A stretch of 45,491 bases of DNA from a bacterium DOLZORAL124_38_8 (GTDB taxonomy: Bacteria > Patescibacteriota > Gracilibacteria > UBA4473): positions 1-45,491 of the forward strand of contig PDQG01000010.1 in assembly GCA_002747745.1 (NCBI GenBank), read 5' to 3'. Positions within the stretch are counted from its first letter, which is position 1. Every line of letters starts with the position of its first letter. This document shows positions 34,825 through 43,425 of the stretch, in pieces. A program made the translations under genes and the position numbers. The notes under the pieces are model-generated. The model was not told where the DNA came from, made no database searches, and worked only from the letters and a program-made list of their open reading frames with translations.

Positions 34825-37377
34825 ATGGCAACACCCGTACAAATACAACACCAACAGCTGAAAGCCAAAAATCCACAAGCGATTTTGTTTTTTCAACTCG
34901 GCGATTTTTACGAACTCTTTATGGAAGACGCCCAAGTTGGAGCGCGCGTTTTGGGAATTAATTTAACCGCTCGGCACAAAGGCACCGACAACGAAATGCC
35001 AATGTGTGGGTTTCCCAAGCATTCAGCCCAAAAGTATTTGGAATGCTTAGTAGACAACGGTTACCGCGTAGCCATTGCCGATCAAATAGAAGACGAAAAC
35101 GGAAAAATCACCCGACAAATTACCCGCGTGGTATCAGCCGGAACATCGCTGGAAGAAGGGAACCTTGAGCCGGAAAAAAACTCGTTTTTGGTCGCCATCG
35201 ACACTCACCAAACTCAAAAATCAACACTTTTTGCGTTGGCCGTCATTGATGTATCGACAGGAGATTTTAGAACCACAAATTTTACGACCGAAGCCGATTT
35301 TTTAGACGAATTATACAAACTTAATCCACGAGAGATACTTTTACCGAGTAAAATTTTTGCACAAGAAAGTTTCTGTCAAAAACTCCCCGATTGTTTGTTA
35401 ACTCCACGCCCAAAAGTAGTCGAAAAATCAGCCAAAAAACTGCTCCTTGAACATTTTAACATCAAATCGCTGGATAGTTTTGGGTTGGAAGAAATGGCCT
35501 TGCAAATTGAGGTGTCGGCGCTGGTAATTGCCTTTTTAAAAGAAACCCAAAACGAATCGTTAGATCATATTCAAAAAATTGTGCGGTACTCGACCAGCCA
35601 AACCATGGTGCTCGACCGACAAACAATGACGCACCTAGAAATTTTTGCCACCCTCGACCCCAACCAAAAAAAAGGCGCGCTGATTGATGTGTTTGAAAAA
35701 CCTTTTACCGCCCTAGGAAACCGACAACTGCGCCACCAAATAGCGCATCCGTTATTGGACGAAACCGCCATAAAAAAACGACTTGATGCCGTAGAAGTGT
35801 TCACGAAAAATTTTTATTTACGCGAAAATTTAGAAACCGCTCTCAAACAAATTTTTGATATCGAGCGATTGCTCGCCCGACTGGCCGTAAACCGCGGAAA
35901 CGCGAAAGATTTAGTGTTTTTAGGAAAAACGCTCCAAGTGTTTCCAACCCTAGCCGAAATTTTGTCCCAATCAGATTTTGAATGGCTTAAAAACCAAGCC
36001 CCCAAATTTGCTGGACTCGAAAAAATCAGCCAAAAACTCACCCAAGGACTCGTCGACAACCCACCAAACGAAATTACCGCTGGTGGCATGTTCCAACTTG
36101 GATACGACAAAAAATTAGATGAACTACTCACGCTTAAACAAGACACCGAATCTTGGTTGAACAATTTTTTAGAACAGAAAAAACAAGAATCAGGCATCGA
36201 AAAACTTCGGATTAAGTTTTCAAAAAACTTTGGATTTTGTTTAGAAACCTCAAAAGTAGCCGCCAGCAAAGCGCCCGCTAGTTGGACTCGACGACAAACA
36301 TTGGTAAATGCCGAACGATTTACAACGCCCGAATTAGCCGAATACGAAACCCGCGTTTTAAATGCCGAAAGCGAAGCTTTTGCACTCGAACACCAATTAT
36401 TTTTAGACCTACGCGCCGAAGTGCTTACCCACACGCACCAACTGCAACAAGCCGCCGCCGCAATTGCCCACATCGACACAGCCGTTAGTTTGGCTCGCAC
36501 CGCCCTTAAATGGAAATGGACCAAACCAACCATTAAAACCGAATCGAATGAGTTTATGGTGCAAAACGGACGCCACCCCGTGGTAGAACAAATTGGCACG
36601 CAAACATTTATTGCTAATTCGTTACAAATGAAGCAGGACGGCAGTCGGTTTCATTTAATTACGGGCCCCAATATGGCGGGTAAATCAACCTTTTTACGAC
36701 AAAACGCACTGATTATTTTGTTGGCACAAATCGGAAGTTTTGTGCCCGCCGAAAAAGTAACTATGGGCACATTCGACCGCATATTTACCCGAGTGGGAGC
36801 CAGCGATAATCTAGCCGCTGGTAAATCGACTTTTTTTGTAGAAATGAGCGAAACCGCGCGTATTTTAAACGCCGCCACTCAAAAAAGTTTTGTTATTTTA
36901 GACGAAATCGGACGCGGAACTTCTACCTTCGACGGAATCTCTCTGGCGTGGGCTATAACCGAATATTTACACAACACGGTACAAGCAAAAACCATTTTTG
37001 CCACCCATTACCACGAAATGATTGACTGCGTAGCGTCACTCTCTGGCGGAGAAAATTTTCATGTAGCGGTAAACCAAACCAAAGACGAAATCATCTTTTT
37101 ACGAAAAATTGTGCCTGGTGGCGTGTCAGACTCGTTTGGAATTGAAGTAGCGGCTTCGACTGGGTTTCCTCACAGTGTGATTAAACGCAGTAAACAAATT
37201 TTGCAAGATTTAGAAACCAATAATCAAAACACACAACCAAACTTATTTAGCCAACCAACCACCAAAACCGAAACACCAACTGTTTCAGCGGTAGAAGAAC
37301 GATTAGACAACCTTGATGTAAACGACATTTCACCCCGAGAAGCGTTAGAGATTTTATATGAGTTGAAGAATTTGTAG
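34825..37377 (+). CDS. mutS: DNA mismatch repair protein MutS
   Basis: Recognises mismatches and starts repair. The 850 residues contain the mismatch-binding domain with the Phe-x-Glu motif (FFQLGDFYELFMEDA), connector, lever and clamp regions, and the ATPase: Walker A GPNMAGKSTFLRQ (~614), the FTRVGASDNLAAGKSTFFVEM signature, Walker B FVILDEIGRGTSTFDG, and ATHYHE. The C-terminus keeps a DISPREALEILYELKNL helix, as in full-length MutS. No mutL is in the window. The ATG giving MATPVQIQHQQLKAKNP is the family start. Confidence 0.97.
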   Translation: MATPVQIQHQQLKAKNPQAILFFQLGDFYELFMEDAQVGARVLGINLTARHKGTDNEMPMCGFPKHSAQKYLECLVDNGYRVAIADQIEDENGKITRQITRVVSAGTSLEEGNLEPEKNSFLVAIDTHQTQKSTLFALAVIDVSTGDFRTTNFTTEADFLDELYKLNPREILLPSKIFAQESFCQKLPDCLLTPRPKVVEKSAKKLLLEHFNIKSLDSFGLEEMALQIEVSALVIAFLKETQNESLDHIQKIVRYSTSQTMVLDRQTMTHLEIFATLDPNQKKGALIDVFEKPFTALGNRQLRHQIAHPLLDETAIKKRLDAVEVFTKNFYLRENLETALKQIFDIERLLARLAVNRGNAKDLVFLGKTLQVFPTLAEILSQSDFEWLKNQAPKFAGLEKISQKLTQGLVDNPPNEITAGGMFQLGYDKKLDELLTLKQDTESWLNNFLEQKKQESGIEKLRIKFSKNFGFCLETSKVAASKAPASWTRRQTLVNAERFTTPELAEYETRVLNAESEAFALEHQLFLDLRAEVLTHTHQLQQAAAAIAHIDTAVSLARTALKWKWTKPTIKTESNEFMVQNGRHPVVEQIGTQTFIANSLQMKQDGSRFHLITGPNMAGKSTFLRQNALIILLAQIGSFVPAEKVTMGTFDRIFTRVGASDNLAAGKSTFFVEMSETARILNAATQKSFVILDEIGRGTSTFDGISLAWAITEYLHNTVQAKTIFATHYHEMIDCVASLSGGENFHVAVNQTKDEIIFLRKIVPGGVSDSFGIEVAASTGFPHSVIKRSKQILQDLETNNQNTQPNLFSQPTTKTETPTVSAVEERLDNLDVNDISPREALEILYELKNL

Positions 37378-37402
37378 TGTTTAAAATCACTGATTTTAGT
37401 TT

Positions 37403-37440
37403 CACCTCGTCTAAACACTATCCACAAAATGACGAGGTCT
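37403..37440. repeat. CCTCGTC/GACGAGG hairpin element
   Basis: CCTCGTC (37405-37411) and GACGAGG (37431-37437) around a 19-nt loop, then CTTCTTTTT; the same element occurs at 41596-41630 and 45056-45088. Here it may serve as the mutS terminator. Confidence 0.65.
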
Positions 37441-37513
37441 TCTTTTTGAGATTTCGCCATATTTAAAAAAGTCGTCTAGACGAACAGTAGTGAATAAAAA
37501 ACTACAAGAAAAA

Positions 37514-37543
37514 AAATCCAATTATATTGCTATAATTGGATTT
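37514..37543 (-). terminator. Terminator of the 37561-37887 gene
   Basis: Perfect 13-bp stem AAATCCAATTATA / TATAATTGGATTT with TTGC loop; on the minus strand it is followed by a T-run. Confidence 0.8.
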
Positions 37544-37560
37544 AGGGATTCACACGCAGA

Positions 37561-37887
37561 CTACTCCTCTTTCAAGTGTCCACTATGAGTCAGTCGCCCT
37601 TCAGATCGCAATTTTTTTTCTTCCCAATGCTGGATTAAGAAGTCGATATGACTTCTAATTCCATAGAGATTAGGAACAGAGAACCCATGAATCAGAATTG
37701 GATTCTTATCACAAGCCTCTAGATTCTTTGCTAGTTCTTCAACGTCGTAGACGTTAGAAGAACTAACAATTTGACCATTATCATTCGCACACTTGCGAAT
37801 GCAATGTGCCAACCCGGAAAAGGTCTTACTCTTTTTTATCATAGACACGCGATGTTCTATGATGTCTGGATTTAAATTTTTTTCCAT
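37561..37887 (-). CDS. Hypothetical protein
   Basis: A 108-residue soluble protein (MEKNLNPDIIEHRVSMIKK...). No membrane helix, no family recognised. Features: an HCIRKCANDNGQ segment with two Cys, an IHGFSVPNLYGIRSHIDFLIQHWEEKK stretch rich in aromatics and His, and a polar tail. An in-frame ATG 15 bp upstream (37902) would add MFFLV. It has its own terminator behind and a strongly folded region in front (see 37907-38006), so expression may be controlled by RNA structure. Confidence 0.5.
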   Translation of the reverse strand: MEKNLNPDIIEHRVSMIKKSKTFSGLAHCIRKCANDNGQIVSSSNVYDVEELAKNLEACDKNPILIHGFSVPNLYGIRSHIDFLIQHWEEKKLRSEGRLTHSGHLKEE

Positions 37888-37906
37888 AACTAAAAAAAAC
37901 ATTGTT

Positions 37907-38006
37907 TTGAACTCTTCCTAGTGAGTTCAAAGGGTTAATTTTTGTTTCGACTTTCTAGGAAAAGCCAAAAAAGAGTCTGATAAAAAACTACTTTTTGGCT
38001 TTTCCT
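37907..38006 (-). promoter_or_regulatory. Two-hairpin leader upstream of the hypothetical gene
   Basis: Hairpin A: TTGAACTC (37907-37914) with GAGTTCAA (37923-37930). Hairpin B: 15-bp arms at 37957-37971 and 37992-38006 (AGGAAAAGCCAAAAA / TTTTTGGCTTTTCCT). The loop of A, TTCCTAG (37915-37921), is complementary to CTAGGAA (37955-37961) at the base of B, so the two can pair with each other. Neither is followed by a T-run on the minus strand. The rest of the gap to 38420 is AT-rich with purine runs and weak promoter-like boxes. Confidence 0.5.
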
Positions 38007-38420
38007 GTATCATCAAAAAATAATTTACACAATCTCAAAAAAAGAAAGAAAAGAAAAACGAGCGAGAAGAAAAAGAGCTAGTGTCAGAACAAAAACAAAT
38101 ACATAAAACAAAATTTAGTAATTGAATATTTGTTTGACAATGTAATTATAAAATAAAAGCACAAAAAAGTCAATAAATTATTTTATAAATTAAAAAACAC
38201 TATAAAAACTGACAATGAAAGAATTAAATATTATTGTTTTATAAAATCTATAACCATATTGACAAAATTTCATTCAAATATAAAAAACCTTGGTAGCAAA
38301 AAGGATCCTTCAAACCGATACCTCTTTGCTCGTATATGTTCTTTTGCGTTTCGAACACGGGAATATTCTCAAAAAACCGAGACGAAAAAAATGAAAAAGT
38401 CTCACAAACTTTTAAATCAT

Positions 38421-38870
38421 ATGAAAAAAATAATTCTAATATTGTTCCTAGTGATAGGAACAGGATTGGTGTTGTCTTCTTGTAGCGAAGAAGACAGTAC
38501 GCCAACCCCAAGCATTGAAACCCAAGGGGAAATCTCTTGGGAATCAAATGGCAAGACCTTTACGGTTAAGCCAGAAAAAATTGATATCAATTTTAATGGT
38601 TCGAAGGAACCAGTTAAAGTTGATGTCTTTGCCTATCAGGCAGAGACTGAGTTTAAAATTCTATTTGGCTCTCCCGGTTTCGTGCCGGAAGAGGCCATAA
38701 AAATAGAAAATAAAAATAACTCTGAAAATGGAGGGACGGCTCTCCATTTTGTGGTCACAATAGACCCCAAAGAGTTATTGGCTGATGAATACGAGGGTTT
38801 TATACCCTTTGTGTTCAAATATTTTGAAACGTCTCCTACCCAGGAGTTGCAAATCAAAATAAAAAAATAA
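38421..38870 (+). CDS. Small secreted lipoprotein
   Basis: 149 residues. The signal peptide is MKKIILILFLVIGTGLVLSS followed by Cys21, a good lipobox (VLSSC), then an acidic/Thr-Pro linker (SEEDSTPTPSIETQ) and a beta-rich domain (GEISWESNGKTFTVKPEKIDINF...). An upstream in-frame ATG at 38391 would add ten residues and is less suitable. The domain could be Ig-like, but no family is recognised. A hairpin terminator follows, and it is not obviously linked to the ATPase gene downstream. Confidence 0.65.
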   Translation: MKKIILILFLVIGTGLVLSSCSEEDSTPTPSIETQGEISWESNGKTFTVKPEKIDINFNGSKEPVKVDVFAYQAETEFKILFGSPGFVPEEAIKIENKNNSENGGTALHFVVTIDPKELLADEYEGFIPFVFKYFETSPTQELQIKIKK

Positions 38871-38901
38871 GTTAAACCACGAAACGCAAAAGACATAAAT
38901 A

Positions 38902-38936
38902 AAAGGCTAGATATGCAGATATCCTAGCCTTTTTTC
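38902..38936 (+). terminator. Terminator after the small lipoprotein gene
   Basis: Arms AGGCTAG and CTAGCCT extended by an ATAT/ATAT inner stem around GCAG, then six Ts. Confidence 0.8.
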
Positions 38937-38987
38937 CTTGGCTAAAAATATTGCCAAAAACACCAAAAATGAATATAATAAAGTGAA

Positions 38988-41492
38988 ATGAAAAAACAAA
39001 AACAAGCCCCAAAAACATTATTACGGTTACGAGTCCCAAAACAAAACGAAACCGGACCCATAGCATTTGAACATTTACTCTCAAGCCTACACGGTATAAT
39101 AAGTCAAAACAAACACGACTCATTGAGTTTCGAAATTTCCCATGTCAACGGGGCCATCTTCTTTTATGTAGCCGTACCAAATAACTTAGCTTTACAAGTA
39201 CAATCACAATTTTACGCCCAATATCCAAAACTAGAAATTGAACTGGTTCCTGAATATTTTGTTAAAAAATTAATTCAGAATAAACACGTCGTTACCACCG
39301 AGTTGTCGGCCGACAAAGTTTGGGTTTACCCATTCAAACGATACAACCAGTTTGTGGATCCCAACACCAAAAATTTCGAAGATCCGCTCAACGCCCTAAC
39401 CGCCGCGCTATCAAACTTACCACACCCCACCGATTCAGCGGTTATTCAGTTTACGATCAAACCAGTAAACAAAAACTGGAACACCAAAGCCAAAGAAAAT
39501 TTAGCCAAAGTATTATCTTCAAAAAGTTGGGAATGGGATTTCTTTCAACAATGGTACCAATGGGCCGGTTTACATCCCGAAAAATCTAAACGAAATCAAC
39601 GACTCCCAATCAAATGGGCGTTATTGGCGTTGTCATCAATGTTCAAAAAAAATGATACCGTCAATATCGAAGACGACCAACAAGAAATGTCTACGGGAAG
39701 CCACCAAAAAGAATCTATTCACAGTGCCACCGTCGATAAAATCTCTCGTTTAGCGTTTTCAACAAATATTCGAGTGGCATACATTCATTCTGAACCAAGC
39801 CCCGCTCAAGCCGAAACCAAACTTAAAGAATTGACGGGAGTGTTCGAACAATTCTCGTTGCCCCACTTAAACCATTTTGAACCTCAAAAAATCGAACACG
39901 GAGTCCGAACCAAAACGTTTAAAAAAATGGCTCAACGCCAATTAGAAAAACCATTTATTCTATCGCAAGAAGAGGTGGCAACCTTTTTCCATATTCCAAC
40001 CGAGAGTGTGGCCACGCCCAAAATTGCATGGGTTGAATGCCCCAAACTCGAACCACCACTCAACTTACCGAGCGACCAAGAACCAGATATCACGCTCATT
40101 GGCGAAAGTAATTTCCGAAACTCGATTCAAAAATATGGTTTGCGACCCGTCGATCGACGACGACACGTATACGTAATTGGGAAAACCGGTATGGGGAAAT
40201 CTACCCTACTCGAAAACATGATTTACTCCGACATTCAAGCCGGAAAGGGCGTAGCGGTTATTGATCCGCACGGCGATTTAGCCGAAGCCGTACTCAAATT
40301 TGTGCCCAAAAATCGTACCAATGATGTAGTGTTGTTCGACCCATCGGATACTGATTTTCCGATTGCGTTTAATTTATTGGAAGGAAAAAACCAAAACCAA
40401 CGAAACATGATTGCCTCAGGATTAATTGGGGTAATCAAAAAACTAAACATTAATTCGTGGGGGCCACGGCTCGAACATTTTTTGCGAAACACCGTACTGG
40501 CTTTGGTTGAAGCCCCAGACACCACTATGCTCGGAATAACCAGAATGTTGGTAGATCCAGCTTACCAACGACGAATTTTAGCACATGTAAAAGACCCCAT
40601 GGTGCAAGCCTTTTGGGAAACCGAGTTTAAAGCCCTCGCGCCAGCCAAACGCGCCGAAGCCGTCGGACCAATCCAAAATAAAGTCGGTCAGTTTTTGTCC
40701 AACCCAGTAATTCGAAACATCGTTGGACAACCCAAATCAACCCTCGATTTGCGGTTTGCTATGGACACAGGAAAAATTGTGATTTGTAATTTATCAAAAG
40801 GAAAACTCGGCGAAGACAATTCGGCCATGTTGGGGTCGTTGCTCATTACCAAGTTTCAACTCGATGCCATGAGCCGAGCCGACACCGACGAAAAAGACCG
40901 AAAAGATTTTTATTTGTATGTCGATGAGTTCCAAAACTTTGCCACGGATTCATTTGCCACTATTTTATCCGAAGCCCGAAAATACCGACTTAACCTTACG
41001 ATGGCCAACCAATACACCGCCCAAATGAGCGAAGAAGTATCAGCCGCCGTGTTTGGAAATGTCGGGTCGTTGGTGTCGTTTCAAGTAGGAATTGATGATG
41101 CAAAAGTTTTATCGGAACAATTTGACGAAACCCGCGTCAGCACCATTGACATTGCCAGTTTGCCAAAATACGAAGTGTATAACCGTATTATGATTGACGG
41201 ACTTACCTCACCTGTGTTTTCAGGAAAAACCTTGCCACCACCAATCATTACGTCTGACATTCCTGTCGCCGAACGCATCCAAAAACTCAAAAATTTCTCA
41301 CGCCAACGGTACGGAAAACCACGTGCCAAAGTAGAAGAAAAAATTTTAAAATGGACACAAACGGGAACCAAGCCAAAAGAAAATAATGATGAAAATAAAC
41401 AAGTAAGCAAGGCTGCCCATAAGCAGGCTAATAATAAGAATGAAAAGAAAGCCCCGCCCAAGAATCCTAAAAAAATTGGGAAGAAACAATAG
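38988..41492 (+). CDS. VirD4/TraG-like DNA-binding ATPase (HerA/DUF87 class)
   Basis: An 834-residue FtsK/HerA-superfamily ATPase of the type annotated in CPR genomes as type IV secretion DNA-binding protein. The N-terminal ~380 residues are a separate domain of unknown role. The motor has Walker A VIGKTGMGKSTLL (~396), DPHGDLAEAVLKFVP, and Walker B DFYLYVDEFQNFATDSF (~640), followed by NQYTAQMSEEVSAAVFGNVGSLVSFQVG, all typical of coupling proteins. The C-terminal ~60 residues are Lys-rich and disordered. No membrane helix is seen and no other conjugation genes flank it, so a solitary DNA-pumping role (competence or chromosome related) is as likely as conjugation. Confidence 0.85.
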   Translation: MKKQKQAPKTLLRLRVPKQNETGPIAFEHLLSSLHGIISQNKHDSLSFEISHVNGAIFFYVAVPNNLALQVQSQFYAQYPKLEIELVPEYFVKKLIQNKHVVTTELSADKVWVYPFKRYNQFVDPNTKNFEDPLNALTAALSNLPHPTDSAVIQFTIKPVNKNWNTKAKENLAKVLSSKSWEWDFFQQWYQWAGLHPEKSKRNQRLPIKWALLALSSMFKKNDTVNIEDDQQEMSTGSHQKESIHSATVDKISRLAFSTNIRVAYIHSEPSPAQAETKLKELTGVFEQFSLPHLNHFEPQKIEHGVRTKTFKKMAQRQLEKPFILSQEEVATFFHIPTESVATPKIAWVECPKLEPPLNLPSDQEPDITLIGESNFRNSIQKYGLRPVDRRRHVYVIGKTGMGKSTLLENMIYSDIQAGKGVAVIDPHGDLAEAVLKFVPKNRTNDVVLFDPSDTDFPIAFNLLEGKNQNQRNMIASGLIGVIKKLNINSWGPRLEHFLRNTVLALVEAPDTTMLGITRMLVDPAYQRRILAHVKDPMVQAFWETEFKALAPAKRAEAVGPIQNKVGQFLSNPVIRNIVGQPKSTLDLRFAMDTGKIVICNLSKGKLGEDNSAMLGSLLITKFQLDAMSRADTDEKDRKDFYLYVDEFQNFATDSFATILSEARKYRLNLTMANQYTAQMSEEVSAAVFGNVGSLVSFQVGIDDAKVLSEQFDETRVSTIDIASLPKYEVYNRIMIDGLTSPVFSGKTLPPPIITSDIPVAERIQKLKNFSRQRYGKPRAKVEEKILKWTQTGTKPKENNDENKQVSKAAHKQANNKNEKKAPPKNPKKIGKKQ

Positions 41493-41499
41493 ATTCATT

Positions 41500-41632
41500 G
41501 TCATTCTGGCTTGTACAGAATCTAAAAACAGTTTTAAAAGATTTCCCCCTACTCGAGAACGAGGCTTACTTGTGAACTTGTTAACTACCAAAAGAGACCC
41601 CGTCATTTTTTATACATACTTTGGACGGGGAG
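41500..41632 (+). repeat. Composite dispersed repeat, copy A
   Basis: Three modules in order: ATTCTGGCTTGTACAGAAT hairpin; a degenerate CCCC..CGAG module; and GACCCCGTC ... GACGGGG hairpin (41596-41630). It is the reverse-orientation counterpart of 45054-45179, with similarity across the intervening sequence (for example CTAAAAACAGTTTT). Confidence 0.8.
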
Positions 41633-41691
41633 GAAACACTTACTTTTCGTCTCTTGTGCATTTGTATATGACGAAAGCTTTACCAAAGTAA

Positions 41692-41722
41692 TGCCCCCAA
41701 ACTTGATTTGGGGGCTTCGTTT
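41692..41722 (+). terminator. Hairpin, probable terminator
   Basis: Stem GCCCCCAAA / TTTGGGGGC with CTTGA loop followed by CTTCGTTTTCCTTTT, upstream of the GIY-YIG gene. Confidence 0.6.
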
Positions 41723-41783
41723 TCCTTTTAGTATCAAATCTGATTCCTTTGTAATCTTAGTTCATTCATGATATATTTTTCTC

Positions 41784-42140
41784 ATGTTAGCAGAAAACAT
41801 TCCCTTGGCTGGTGGATATGTATATTTTATGAAAAATAAATCTGGCAGTGTTTTATATATTGGATCAACAGAAAATTTATTAAAACGAATATGGGAACAT
41901 AAATCTCACGCCGTAGAAAAGAGTTTTACCGATAAATATAATGTCGAAAAACTAGTTTATTTTGAATGCTATCCAGATTTATCTCTCGCACGAGACAGAG
42001 AATACAAATTAAAAAAATGGCGCCGAGAAAAGAAAGAAAATTTAATCAACGCCAAAAACAAATGGCAACATGACCTAGCCGAAAACTGGTTTGATGAGTC
42101 GTACAAACAATCTGAAGATTTCTCAACTAATAATTTTTAA
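41784..42140 (+). CDS. GIY-YIG nuclease (YhbQ/UPF0213-like)
   Basis: A 118-residue single-domain GIY-YIG endonuclease. The motif appears as GGYVYFMKNKSGSVLYIGST, followed by the conserved Arg of LLKRIWEHKS, the VEKLVYFECYPDLSLARDREYKLKKWRREKK helix with the candidate catalytic Glu, and LINAKNKWQ. This is the short YhbQ-like group, whose function is mostly unknown. The gene lies between the composite repeat (41500-41632) and a ~160-bp tandem repeat that starts inside its own last codons. Such placement raises the possibility that the nuclease acts on these hairpins; this is inference. Confidence 0.88.
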   Translation: MLAENIPLAGGYVYFMKNKSGSVLYIGSTENLLKRIWEHKSHAVEKSFTDKYNVEKLVYFECYPDLSLARDREYKLKKWRREKKENLINAKNKWQHDLAENWFDESYKQSEDFSTNNF

Positions 42141-42196
42141 CCCTCTTTCATCGTTCGAAAATAGGTAATTTTATTAACATCACCACTAACATTAAC

Positions 42197-42233
42197 TATT
42201 ACTGAGCGAGCGACTGCGAGCCGAAGTATCTTC
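42197..42233. repeat. TGAGCGAGCG...GAGCCGAAGTATCTTC element, copy 1
   Basis: CTATTACTGAGCGAGCG, a few bases, then GCGAGCCGAAGTATCTTC; second copy at 42354-42390, third (diverged) at 45190-45228. It is short and GC-rich against AT-rich surroundings. Confidence 0.8.
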
Positions 42234-42353
42234 TTTTCTTTTGTAGTAGTTTTAATTTCTCTATAAACAATCCGAAGATTTCCCAACTAATAATTTTTAA
42301 ACATCTTTCATCGTTCGAAAATAGATAATCTTAACATAATTCTTAACACAAAC

Positions 42354-42390
42354 TATTACTGAGCGAGCGGTAGCGAGCCGAAGTATCTTC
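42354..42390. repeat. TGAGCGAGCG...GAGCCGAAGTATCTTC element, copy 2
   Basis: Same core as 42197-42233; the inner spacer differs (GTA in place of ACT). Confidence 0.8.
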
Positions 42391-42489
42391 CCTTCTTTTG
42401 CAGTAGTTTTAATTTCTTTATAAAAAATCCGAAGATTACTACTAATTTTTCAATCTCTTCTGTCGTTCAAAAATTAGTAAATTATTCCT

Positions 42490-42882
42490 CTACCTCAAAC
42501 TCCGTAATGCTCGTACAAAATCTTTCCGTGCTAGTTCGGCTTGGGTTGGCAACACCGTTACCTCTGTTTCGTGGGCAATCCGATTACGCAATTTATGGTG
42601 TCGCCAGATTTGTCGTTGGTTTGGAAACCGTTTTTGCACACGTGCAATGGTTTGTGCCGCAGTCATTTTTTTGCCGTTAAACAAAGTACCCAACGCCGCA
42701 ACAAACAATTTATGCGATTCTAACACGGCGTGAGCAGGGTTTAATTTTTTGGTATTCAAAATCTGAACCGAATACTTTTGAAACACGGTTTCTGATAACC
42801 GTTGAGAAACAGACCACTTATAAACCAACCAGCCTAACACCAGTAATCCCAACAATAGCAACAATACTTCAAATATATTCAT
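42490..42882 (-). CDS. Hypothetical membrane-anchored protein with RNxxAH-like motif
   Basis: 130 residues: an N-terminal membrane helix (NIFEVLLLLLGLLVLGWLVYKW) and a soluble helical domain. The domain has KLNPAHAVLESHKLFVAAL, GKKMTAAQTIARVQKRFP and IWRHHKLRNRIAHETEV. RNRIAH fits the R-x4-H motif of HEPN-type domains, but the overall match is too short to assign the family. Similar small anchored proteins occur in CPR genomes. The ATG at 42882 precedes the membrane helix directly. Function unknown. Confidence 0.55.
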   Translation of the reverse strand: MNIFEVLLLLLGLLVLGWLVYKWSVSQRLSETVFQKYSVQILNTKKLNPAHAVLESHKLFVAALGTLFNGKKMTAAQTIARVQKRFPNQRQIWRHHKLRNRIAHETEVTVLPTQAELARKDFVRALRSLR

Positions 42883-42950
42883 ACGAAATACATAGTATAA
42901 AAGATTAAAATTTAAAAAACTTGCTTTTTTAAAAAAATATTTCAAATTAA

Positions 42951-42978
42951 TTGACTTTTAACAAAAAATAACCATAAT
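42951..42978 (+). promoter_or_regulatory. Candidate promoter of the nhaD leader transcript
   Basis: TTGACT (42951-42956), 16-bp spacer, CATAAT (42973-42978). It would start a ~440-nt leader carrying the two structured regions below. Confidence 0.4.
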
Positions 42979-43110
42979 GCGGATAAGATTACTACCGATA
43001 CAAACTCATTAAAGCAATTTATATGCGTTTTGTTCAACCGTAATCTGACGTTCTTTTGCAATTCGTTAGACGATTAAATTTATTACGAAACATAATATGT
43101 AAAGTTTTGT

Positions 43111-43174
43111 TTTATTTTGGTGGGGTCGCACAGAGTTTTTTAAAAAGAATTTTGTGTGATCCTACTAAAATAAA
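43111..43174 (+). ncRNA. Long wobble-paired hairpin RNA
   Basis: The 21-nt arms 43111-43131 and 43154-43174 pair at every position if G-U pairs are allowed: 17 Watson-Crick and 4 G-U pairs. The complementary strand would have A-C mismatches at the same places, so a plus-strand RNA is indicated. It lies in the gap between the minus-strand 42490-42882 gene and nhaD. No known RNA family is recognised. Confidence 0.5.
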
Positions 43175-43261
43175 GGGTTAAAATATTATGAAAATTTTAA
43201 AATTTATAAAATTTTCTTTATTACCATTGCCAACTATTGGCATGAGATAATAAAAGAAAAT

Positions 43262-43372
43262 TGAGATTTGTCCGAAGTACAGTACGGCGAATCTCCCGCG
43301 CGATGCCAAGAAGCGGACGTAGGCATCAAAGTTTATGGCTTTCATTCTCTCCTGTGCCAAAAAACAGGAGAA
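43262..43372 (+). promoter_or_regulatory. Structured nhaD leader, candidate riboswitch
   Basis: GC-rich folded segment in AT-rich surroundings. P1: GAGATT (43263-43268) with AATCTC (43290-43295), inner CCG/CGG. P2: GATGCC (43302-43307) with GGCATC (43322-43327). CCGC (43296-43299) pairs with GCGG (43313-43316) in the P2 loop as a pseudoknot, and GTCCG (43270-43274) could compete for CGGAC (43314-43318). A further hairpin TCTCCTGT / ACAGGAGA (43348-43371) lies before the start codon. Ion-sensing leaders are known for antiporter genes; I cannot match this one to a named class. Confidence 0.45.
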
Positions 43373-43425
43373 ACAACCAGCCGCTTAAAAAAACAATAAA
43401 AAAAGTGGCAAAAAACTTATTATTT

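Larger units (their letters stand above)
42108..42483. repeat. Tandem repeat of ~160 bp, about 2.4 units
   Basis: Unit 1 starts at 42108 within the GIY-YIG 3' end, unit 2 at 42268, and a partial unit 3 at ~42425. Shared landmarks: CCGAAGATT, ACTAATAATTTTTAA, CATCGTTCGAAAATAG, CTATTACTGAGCGAGCG, GAGCCGAAGTATCTTC, AGTAGTTTTAATTTCT. Copies differ by scattered substitutions. Confidence 0.9.

Noticed and set aside
42108..42483. CRISPR array
   Set aside because: Units are ~160 bp and similar throughout, without short repeats and unique spacers, and no cas genes are near.
42141..42489. tRNA genes suggested by GTTCGAAA strings
   Set aside because: No acceptor or anticodon stems can be built around them; they are part of the tandem repeat.
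43261..43425. N-terminal extension of NhaD from 43261
   Set aside because: The translation is Arg/Ser-rich and unlike NhaD, while the DNA shows strong pairing; it is better explained as an RNA leader.
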